Assembly (NCBI RefSeq): GCF_032062135.1
Contig: NC_092868.1
Coordinates: 50,449,163-50,513,162, forward strand
DNA length: 64,000 bases
Reading direction: 5' to 3'
Source of the DNA: Pyxicephalus adspersus
Taxonomy: Eukaryota > Chordata > Amphibia > Anura > Pyxicephalidae
Part shown: one piece after another, positions 55,892-64,000 of the stretch
Layout: the number at the start of each line of letters is the position of its first letter
Numbering within the stretch: position 1 is the first letter of the stretch
Made by a program: the position numbers and the translations under genes
The notes under the pieces: generated by a model
Told to the model about the DNA's origin: nothing
What the model saw: only the letters and a program-made list of their open reading frames with translations
Database searches by the model: none

Positions 55892-57060
55892 GTAATACAA
55901 CAACATGCATAGTTTTGAAACATAACAAGCATATTCCCGATTTTTGGAATTTCCATGTCATCCACAAAATCACACAAAAAGACCCTCCATCTGCATAATG
56001 GTAAATTCTTAGATTTTTTTCTTATACTGCATTGATACATGTCGTCCATGGCTTTTATTAACAGTAGTTTCCCATTTACCGGTAAAAAGCCAAAAAAAAT
56101 TACAAAGTTTTCCCTCTATAGAGGTCAAACGTTCACAGGACGTCTGGTAAACATAACACGGGCTGCTGTACGTAACATAACAGCTATGTTACTGGTAATA
56201 AAGGTTTAGAGATTTTCTGGGGAGTAGCTGTAGGTTCCATGCATGAATGATGTAGTGAGTTAATTTATTCTTAAATGTTTACTGTTCCCATCTGATCAAA
56301 TTCGATATTGTATAGCTGAACAGAGTGAGCATCAACTTTTTGAATTATATTTATGACCTAAGTGTCCTACCAGAGAAGGTTTCCTTATTACTATGAATGG
56401 GCTGTATAGACCAGAAGTTTGGTTTCTGTAAAATAGACAAAGAAACCCAGAACAAAGGTGTATTGGCTTCCTTGAGTGGTCAACCAGCTTCATTTGGACC
56501 TTGCTGCTTTAAGAATCATATATATTTTTTAAGCTTTTTAAGTTTTAAATACATTCCTAAAGTGAACATTTCAGGGTAGTGAATTAAATTAAAAAGATGT
56601 GCCCTGTAAGGTTAGAGCTCTGAAACTCAGTGTCTTCTACTTTTCCTCTCTTCCAGTATTGAAGCCTATTTAAAATTCTGGAAGTATCAGATATCTGTGT
56701 TACACACTGCATGATGTGGTTCCATGCTTTGAATTCTAAATCATTGCTCTGTCCTATAATCCTTTTGCCACTCCTAATACCCATGCAGCATTGCTGTGCC
56801 CCCTTTATCATTCTGTATCCTGTATTAATATTTAGGCTGCTCTGGATTCTCCTGTTGACAGCAGCCATTCATTGATATAGTAGCCAGCAGAAAGAACATG
56901 TAAGGAAGGAATATGCAGACTGGCTTAGGTACATGCTCATGCTCCTGAGCTTAGTGGCACACAGATGTGTCTACATATGCATGTATACCTCAATTGCTCT
57001 CAGGTGGCCTAAATAAATATTTTCATCACGGGATGATTCCCACGGCTGCATTCATTCATG
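55892..57060. other. Non-coding DNA
   Basis: No gene is identified. The minus-strand frame 56584-56868 has no known family. Confidence 0.3.
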
Positions 57061-57315
57061 ATGAGCACAGCTGCGGTACTCCTGTGTTCTTGGATAGAGA
57101 ATCTCTATCCAAGAACACATACTACAGGGCTGCAAAACAATCAGGGGAGCCGAGCTGTCAGCCCTGCTGCCCTGATTGCTCTTGCAGGTCCCAAAAAATT
57201 TGATCTTAACGGCTGAATTTGCACAGGCTGTTCTCGCTTACATGTTCAGTAAACGAGAACGGCCCGATTCACCGCGAGATTGAATTTTAAAATCTCGCTC
57301 GCTCATCCCTAGGTC
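57061..57315. repeat. Interspersed repeat with a near-perfect 37-bp palindrome
   Basis: At 57083-57119 two 18-bp arms (TGTGTTCTTGGATAGAGA and its inverse) flank a single A. The adjacent sequence (GAGAACGGCCCGATTCACCG, AAAATCTCGCTCGCTCATCC) resembles a repeat ending GGGATGAGC. The palindrome may be the hinge of a fold-back element. Confidence 0.7.
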
Positions 57316-57699
57316 TGAGCTGCAGGGCAGGCTAACCTCATTACTCTGGGTATCCACCAGGTATGTTGGAGAACCACACTGGCCAGAGGGGACACATTCT
57401 TCTACCTACCTTTTATGTTACATACATTTTAGCACAAGGGCCACTGTACCAAAGAGGATGTATCTGTGGGACTAGGTCTAGGACTATCTGCAGGTTTCAG
57501 GGAGGGTTAAAAAATAACAGAAAACACTCAGGCATTGTCTAATTAAAAGTTAGTTCTTATCTTTGGATGTGTACAATGGTCCAAAACAGCAACAGTTCCA
57601 GCAGCAAGATCACACGACTTGTTTTACCCCAGGGAGAGCTCATTGTCATAGCCTCCAATTGGGAAGAGTCAGGCAGGGAGAAGCTGGCTTTTCTATGCA
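57316..57699. other. Non-coding DNA
   Basis: No gene is seen. Confidence 0.3.
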
Positions 57700-58235
57700 T
57701 ACCGTGTTTCCCCGATTAATAGGCATCCCCATCAAATAAGCCAACCCCGATTTTTGCTAAAATAATTAAAAAAAGGCACTCACCCGCGAATAAGACATCC
57801 TCCGATACCTGATACTGTGTGTGTCTCCTCGATGCTGGCTGCAGTGCAGAGCGAAACTGAAAGTAACAAGCCGGCACACACGCCCCCGCGATTCTGCACC
57901 AGGAAGCAAGCTGCTGATCCCTGCTCTAACGGAGTTACCCGGCCGTACAGTAGAAAAAAAGGTTAGTCAGTGAACAGAAGGGGACAATCAATGGCACAGA
58001 GTGATCAGAAGGGGACAATCAATGGCACATGAGTGATCAGAAGGGGACAATCAATGGCACAGAGTGATCAGAAGGGGACAATCAATCAATGGCACATGAG
58101 TGATTTTCAACAATAAATGTGTACTGTAGTCTTCTTCATGGAAAAATAAGACATCCCCCTGAAAATAAGACCTAGGGCATATTTTGGCATTTCAAAAAAT
58201 ATAAGACAGTGCCTTATAATCGGGGAAACAGGGTA
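57700..58235. mobile_element. TA-flanked MITE with ~31-bp tandem core, second copy
   Basis: TA at 57700-57701 and 58234-58235 flank terminal repeats that agree in 17 of 18 bases (ACCGTGTTTCCCCGATTA and ACCCTGTTTCCCCGATTA, counting the flanking A). The interior has a CpG-rich head (ACTCACCCGCGAATAAGAC, GGCTGCAGTGCAGAGCGAAA, CCGTACAGTAGAAAAAAAGG) and then four units of the GGCACAGAGTGATCAGAAGG repeat (57972-58105). AATAAGAC-type motifs recur next to both ends. It is non-autonomous, with target and ends of Tc1/mariner type. Confidence 0.85.
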
Positions 58236-58469
58236 TATAGAAAATGTCAGCTTCAACGTTCAATTATATGATATCTGTAGTTAACAATTTTACACTGATC
58301 CTAACAAATGAGATCATTACATGATCATTGCTAACTAATTTTGGCCAAAACTCTTTTTTACATTATACTGTAGAAAAACATGCACTTCTTAGAATGATAA
58401 ATATATTTTGTATATTACCAGCTGCTTTCATTCTTGTTGGGGCATCGACAACCATAACTTTCTTCATAA
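58236..58469. other. Non-coding DNA
   Basis: No gene is seen. Confidence 0.3.
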
Positions 58470-58800
58470 TATTATTATTATTAATAATAGTAAACAAGAT
58501 TTATATAGCGCCAACATATTACGCAGCGCTGTACATTAAATAGGAGTTGCAAATGACAAACAAATACAGACAGTGACACTGGAGGAGAGGACCCAGCCCC
58601 GAAGAGCTTACAATCTAGTAGATGGGGGGATTAACACACAATAGGAGGGGAGATATGTAGTGGTGGGAAATAGTGACAGTTTCAAAAGACAGAAGAAGAT
58701 GGGAAGGCAAGTTTGAAAAAATGGGTTTTGAGCGCTCTTTTAAAAAAGCAGAAAGTAGGAGCAAGCCGAATAGGATGTCAGGTCACTCCAACCCCAAACA
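58470..58800 (-). pseudogene. L2/CR1-like LINE, 3' end, second copy
   Basis: The minus strand encodes HPIRLAPTFCFFKRALKTHF then FKLAF, the C-terminal ORF2 tail, followed by the 3' untranslated part (GTAAGCTCTTCGGGGC, TGTACAGCGCTGCGTAATAT, GGCGCTATATAAATCTTGTT) and an ATT-rich tail at 58470-58490. It is severely 5'-truncated, and decayed just upstream of the IRLAPTF block. Confidence 0.8.
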
Positions 58801-60140
58801 ATTGGGGGAAGGAAGGACACAAGGGCACAGACAATTAACACAAATCCACTTGTACATATACAATACATATACTCAGTATTTTTCATGTGTTTGTATTTAC
58901 CTTGCTAAGGAAGATTAACTCCCTAGTGGCTCCCTAGTAGTAGCATCAGAAAAACTCACCATTCCTGCTACAGCTACCCCTAAAATGAAAAACTGCTTTT
59001 GTCAGCTTTTAAAATGCAATTTATGTGGGCTTTATTATATAAAAACACAATCAGTAAATTCTCATATTATAGATTAATGGAATTTCAAAAGTATTTTTTT
59101 TTTAGTATTTTATAGTCTGCAGCTTTCATTATAAAAATACTTTTTGATCCTTCCATCAAAGTTCAGGTCTTTTGAAAAAAATGAAAGAAAGATGAAAAGG
59201 TATTTTATTTTATTTTTCTAAATGACAATTGTTCATAATAAACAGCACTGAGAAAACTAAATGCAACTCAATCAGAGTTGGATGAGAACTGATGTAATAC
59301 AAAACTTTCAGAGGTTGCTGTGACCCCGTGCAGCTATATTATTTCAAATTTGCTCTGCAGTCACGTGGCAGAGCTGACCACCAAGGAGGTCCAGTTTACT
59401 AACTCCGTGATGGAACCTGCTAAAGGCCATAGTGTGGACCAAGAAGAATTTTAATAAAAAATTGGAATTCCTGAAACACAGCTGGGAAAACAGGAAAATG
59501 CTTTAGATAATATTCTATGGGCAGAAAATGTTACAAAAGACAAACTGGCTTTACATAAGACGGCTACGCCGGTGGATCATTGCAGACACCTTGCTTGCAT
59601 ATTTATAGGCGTTCATTATTCCACTCAGCGTTTCACACCAGGGATCGATACTGTAGAACTGGAGGCAAGTCACACACAGTGAATTCACAAACAAATCTAT
59701 TTTCAATCCCAATAGATTATAGAATTGCTTTAGCAGCAGGGCTAGTCTGACAATGTTGGCTCCCATAGGGGACATTCAGCCGCGTCTATACTTCTTACCT
59801 TAGCGTTATCTGAGGAAGAGAGACCCCTCGCTCTGGCTATTTGTCTGTACCCTGTCCTCCCACCTTGCCATCTGCTTTCCTCTCTGGTCTTATTTGTGTG
59901 TTTGTGCCCCCCCCCCACTTTCCTCCCTTTTCTCTTTCATCTCCCATTATTTTACCACCGCTGAAAGGAGATAAAAGTGATGATAAGTTGAATGTGCAAT
60001 ATTCATTCTCCTAAACTTTTTTTTTTTTTTTGTAATAACACAATGGGCCAAGGTTTAAATTGTTGTCAGGTATTTATTCCTGCCTGCCTTGTTAGGGGTT
60101 ATTTGCTTAGTCCAGGTGACTAATATTGTTAGGACAGAAG
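58801..60140. other. Non-coding DNA with a conserved-looking block
   Basis: The part 59545-59830 is unique and CpG-bearing (AGACGGCTACGCCGGTGG, CCAGGGATCGATACTG). It contains a 74-codon minus-strand frame (59551-59775) ending in SAMIHRRSRLM, which has no family I recognise. A C-run lies at 59907-59916. No gene is established. Confidence 0.35.
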
Positions 60141-60833
60141 GTGTAGGACAGGGGTGTCAAACTCGAATACACAGAGGGCCAAAATTAAAAACTTAAACAA
60201 AGCCGCGGGCCAACCTTGAAATTTATTTCAAAAAAATTAAGGACATTTTTTCTTCTCATTATATATAAGCCCTTTTCATATGGAAACAAAGAGGTTTTGC
60301 TTTACATTCATTCTGGAACAAGCTTAAATTAGAGAAAAAGGCATAAAATGTTTTATTTTATTAAAAAAAAAATCTTATGCCTCTTTCTCTATTTATAGCC
60401 TTCGGAGTTAAATTTCAATGGTAACCTTTTTGCACACAATAATAATAAAAATATTCTTCTAAGAAAATTCAACCATTCAAGTCCATGCCTTGGAGTAGCA
60501 AGGAAAAGTACAGCTGAGGGGGAGTGCTGGAAATGCCAGACACGGCCAATGCAGAGCTAAATCCTATGAGTGGCCCGCCGCTGAAACTTCCTCTTCATTG
60601 AAATAGCGCCGCTACTAAAATTCCCAGCATTACTTGCGTCTATAAAACAGTCCAATGCGAGGCCATGCATAGGCAGAGAGCCCGCTGGTCTATAGACGCG
60701 TGTGATGCCGGGAATTGTAGTAGCGCCGCTATTTTAATGCAGTGGCGGGCCAGCTGCAGTTCATATTTAGGATTCCTTTGGGGGCCAAAAAAAAGCACAT
60801 TGGGGGCCAGAGTTTGACATCCATGGTATAGGA
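60141..60833. mobile_element. hAT MITE with 7/8-bp target duplication
   Basis: The 677-bp element (60149-60825) starts CAGGGGTGTCAAACTC and ends GAGTTTGACATCCATG, an imperfect inverted repeat typical of a common vertebrate hAT family. GTGTAGGA (60141-60148) and GTATAGGA (60826-60833) are a target duplication with one change. Inside, AATAGCGCCGCTACT (60602) and AGTAGCGCCGCTATT (60719) form an inner hairpin. GGGCCA phrases recur near both ends. It is non-coding. Confidence 0.9.
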
Positions 60834-61534
60834 TATTCCAGAATTTTATGGTTGTCCCTGGAACATGAGAAAAATTCCTAAAATGTAGACAATTTATCAT
60901 AGATGGAATTTCTTTTTGCTTTGGAGAGATTTCTTCATAGTTTCTTTTGCATTTCCAGGACGGGAAGAAATGAAGCAATAAGATTTCAATCCTCTCCCAT
61001 TTCTCTTTCTATTAAGAGTAAACCACCCCACTGGATGCACAAATAGCAATAAATATGTGCTAGTGGTAAAAAACTGTGTGGATAATGCTGGGATCAAGTT
61101 TATTAATCCTTATGTCCAGTTAGGAAAAATATGTTTAAAATTGGTTAAACAAGAGACTGGCAGCTGGTTTGTTATATGGCACAGTTGTCTCCCTGAAACA
61201 TCACACCTGCAATGGTCCACCTTCTCTACAAACAAGCCAGGATGTAGGGAGGCTCTTTTATCGCACATAATTCTCCTACGTTGCAGCACTGGTTCTGTTA
61301 TCCGGAGCATGGCAACTGGTGCTTTGGTGTTATGCCCAGAGGGCCCACTCTATGACCAACCAGAAGACAGTTATCCCAAATGCTGTCTACATTAAGGGAG
61401 TAGCAATGTGTCTTTTGGAGTTCAAGTAATACATTGCTAAACCAGTGCTGCTGCAGTAACTTTTGCCTCTGTGACCTTAAAATCCAAAATGATCCTTGAA
61501 ACCCATTGTGCTTCCTCTGTGTCTATGACCTCAA
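60834..61534. other. Non-coding DNA
   Basis: No gene is identified. Overlapping frames on both strands (60640-61395) have no family match. Confidence 0.3.
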
Positions 61535-61848
61535 CAACAGGTAAGCAGGAACACGCCGAGGTCATAAGATAAGCCAGGTTTGCAACAGGTGAGCAGGAAC
61601 ACGCTAAGGTCATAAAATAAGCCAGGTTTGCAACAAGTAAGTAGAAATAGGCAGGGGTTAGAAGATAGGTCAAGTCAGCAAGAGGAATGTAGGAACAAGC
61701 TGAGGTCAGAAGATAAGCCAGGTCAGTAACAAGTGAGCAGGAACAAGCTGAGGTCAGAAGATAAGTCAGGTCAGTAACAAGTGAGCGGGAACAAGTTGAG
61801 GTCAGAAGATAAGCCAGGTCAGCAACAGGTGAGTAGGCCTAGGTCAAG
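61535..61848. repeat. 48-bp tandem repeat, about 6.5 copies
   Basis: Units starting CAACAGGTGAGCAGGAAC and containing GAGGTCAGAAGATAAGCCAG begin at 61535, 61583, 61631, 61679, 61727, 61775 and 61823, exactly 48 bp apart. The early and late units form two subtypes (TCATAA versus TCAGAA). The period is a multiple of three, so frames stay open through it. Confidence 0.95.
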
Positions 61849-63082
61849 AGACGTGTCAGGTTAATAAGAATTAAACAGGTACAGGCCGCCTTACAGCTAG
61901 GCTCCAAGCCTTAAAAAGGACTTTGGACACACAATTCCGTGATTGGTGGTATGCATCCCAGGAGACACTATTCACACAGCATGTCTATGTGATTCTGTAA
62001 AGTACATAAAAAATCTAGCATCTGGCTTACTGTTGCTGCTATCAAATGAAATCTGTATTAATTGTAACCTCAGCTGTTCATTAAAGTTATAAAACTGATT
62101 GCAAGCTCTTCTGAAAATCCAGCCAGCATCATATTCCACATTTATCTCCCCTCTCTGGACTTATACAAATTGTAATTTTTTAAGTGAAAAACATTCACAA
62201 AGGTTGACCTGTTGTTTCCAAAGTTATAACCTTCACATGGCTCTCAATATTTCCCCCATCAATTGCCTTTACCCACAAGTAATGACTTCCTATTCCATGT
62301 GGAGCGTCAGCTCTTCTGCTCACATTCTCACGATCTCCCACCATTCCACAATGAAAGCCTTTTATGGGATGTGTATAACTTGCCTGCATAGCACAGCGGC
62401 ACACTTTATAAATAAGTAACACCAATTGTTATTGTACTCTGTAGACCTTGTTTTGGTCTATTCAATAAAATATTTATGAAAGAAATTATGATATTTGTGA
62501 AAACCCACAGAGATTAATGCCAGCCTCTTCACAGATTACTGATTTACCCTCAGTGTATACCTTTAAGGATTGAGACAACAAATAGCGTGTTATAAAGAAG
62601 TTAAACAAACGTGGATTAAAGTGGACCTGTCATTACAATTCGCACTAGACATAGATCAGTAGGGCACAGTAGTACTACCGAATTATATTATTTTAAAATA
62701 TTTATAATATTTTATAATATTTAAAAAAGCTTCTAGTTTCTGCCATAAGAAAAAGACCTAAAGTGCAGGCAGATTAAAGCTCTGTAAATACACTGGATTT
62801 TTTTGGGCCAAAATGATCATAATTTTTTAGGGTGAAAATCTGGTTGGCAAGAGGCTGTTAAAAATCTGATATAAATTCTGACACTTCTGACTATTCTATT
62901 GTGGCCCCGCACTGGGGCTCCGTTTACTCCCCTTTCCATGGAACAGAAACTGTTATGATCACTCGTAATGATCACTAATTATACTTTCGGGTACAAATAA
63001 TTGATAGTGTGCATTTAACTGGTCTCTGGCTAACAGAAGTATGGTGGACACATGCAGATCATTAGGGACTGCAACATCTATT
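61849..63082. other. Non-coding DNA
   Basis: No gene is seen. At 62613 GATTAAAGTGGACCTGTCAT resembles a TTAA-type MITE end. The rest is AT-rich. Confidence 0.3.
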
Positions 63083-63219
63083 GGGCCTGATTTATTAAAG
63101 CTCCCCAAGGCTGGAGAGGATACTTTCATCAGTGACCAGATGCAGGTTTGCTGGATCACCCGACTTCACTGATGAAAGTGTATCCTTTCCAGCCTTGGGA
63201 GCTTTAATAAATCAGGCCC
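63083..63219. repeat. Palindromic MITE family A, copy 5 (internally deleted)
   Basis: It begins GGGCCTGATTTATTAAAGCT and ends with the inverse AGCTTTAATAAATCAGGCCC. Arms contain CCAAGGCTGGAGAGGATAC and TTTCATCAGTGA. The centre found in copies 2 and 3 is absent, leaving 137 bp. Confidence 0.9.
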
Positions 63220-64000
63220 ATAGTATATGTTACAGAGACCTGATTGGGTAGCAAAATAAGGTAATCAGGTTATTCTCCATTTTATATTATATTTAAAACG
63301 TCATGATTCAATGCAAGCTTAAAAAAATATTCTTGGCTTACATAGATATATGACTCAACATAATCAAAAGAGCACTGGATTCATGCTAAAAAGGTAGTAA
63401 ACACATATATATTTAAATATAAATATAAATATTCTCTTTAGGATAAGATACAGTTGGAGATTGCTTAAACAACAAAAAGGTTGATATTAGGAATAATAAA
63501 GACAATAAAAGAATAAAACAAGAGGGGATCTGACTTTGCATTAACGCTACCATTAATTAGAAGGACAATATTAGTCACAACTGAACAGTCTCATAATGAT
63601 TTCCAGTGATATGGCAACAGATTACATTAACGAAGGCTGCTTGCAATCAAAAGCGCAATACTATCTGATCTTTTCTTTTCTTAGTTCTTTTGTTTATTTT
63701 TGCTTTAGTTATTTCTTATCTAAGAAATTCACTATTTGCATGAGCTTGTTCAAAGTATATGTAAAAAGCAGATTCATATCAACAAATGTCAGAAAGAAAA
63801 CAGATTACTTCCAGGCTTGTTTTGGATTACAGTCCATCAGGAACTGTTTATACTCATTGGTAAATTTGTAATGATCACATTTGCAGACATTGAACCATCA
63901 CACCTCTATAAGATTGTTGGATATTCATTTCCAAAATCATGGGCGTTATTATGGATTTGATCATTCTTTTTTCCCCTTCTGCTGAACTTTCTAACATTCA
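63220..64000. other. Non-coding AT-rich DNA
   Basis: No gene is seen. The frames at 63596-63960 have no family match. Confidence 0.3.

Noticed and set aside
61535..61848. CRISPR-like array
   Set aside because: The units are contiguous with no unique spacers, and the DNA is vertebrate; it is a minisatellite.
1..64000. Bacterial-style operons, ribosome binding sites, terminators or prophage
   Set aside because: Repeat families, base composition and lack of long non-repetitive frames show eukaryotic DNA; these feature types do not apply.

Overview
This window is vertebrate nuclear DNA, almost certainly from a frog (Anura, probably a neobatrachian/ranoid). It is AT-rich. No convincing gene with recognisable protein exons, no tRNA or rRNA gene, and no bacterial or viral gene organisation was found. 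The evidence for a frog is the repeat content: palindromic MITEs ending in a GGCCTGATTTATTAAAGCTC-like sequence, tRNA-headed SINEs and L2/CR1-type LINE tails sharing a TTTATATAGCGCC...CAGCGCTGTACA block, TTAA-flanked MITEs, hAT, Tc1 and mariner remnants, and LTR fragments. The assignment to frog rests on recall of these families and was not checked by a search. The window is best read as a gene desert or the inside of very long introns.

Layout. 1-10 kb: a decayed mariner copy (978-1513), a perfect-TIR MITE (5907-6322), and a minus-strand L1-clade LINE 3' end (7577-8583) followed by a GC-richer repeat. 10-20 kb: a MITE with a ~31-bp tandem core (10195-10666), a solo-LTR-like unit with two internal minisatellites (10683-11548), an L2/CR1 tail, a tRNA-derived SINE nested in a palindromic MITE with a perfect 16-bp duplication (17859-18225), and about 1 kb of polypyrimidine DNA with a (TA)24 tract. 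20-30 kb: a minisatellite, a 375-bp hairpin insertion flanked by a 14-bp duplication (23376-23778), further MITEs, an L2/CR1 LINE end and a 150-bp inverted repeat. 30-48 kb: mostly unique AT-rich DNA with several CpG-containing, homeodomain-site-rich stretches that look like conserved non-coding elements, plus hAT MITEs, one of them (42631-42911) with a perfect 8-bp duplication inside a degenerate GTTAGG satellite. 48-64 kb: a Tc1-like element whose transposase has been partly replaced by a 30-bp tandem array (48861-50099), a SINE, TTAA- and TA-flanked MITEs, a second MITE with the same 31-bp core (57700-58235), an L2/CR1 tail, a hAT MITE (60141-60833) and a 48-bp tandem array.

How the parts relate. 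The SINEs share their 3' tail with the L2/CR1-like LINE fragments in the same window, as expected of a SINE mobilised by its partner LINE. Several tandem arrays sit inside transposons, and one (49.3-50.07 kb) can be derived from a specific protein motif of a Tc1 transposase. Four short motifs resemble minimal hammerhead-ribozyme cores of the kind known in Penelope-like retroelements. The long open frames in the window (for example 18298-19185, 49342-50115 and the repetitive frames at 10723-11360) are products of simple or tandem repeats, not genes. Three short frames (16544-16723, 26369-26608, 59551-59775, all minus strand) are the only ones with any exon-like character, and none is identified.
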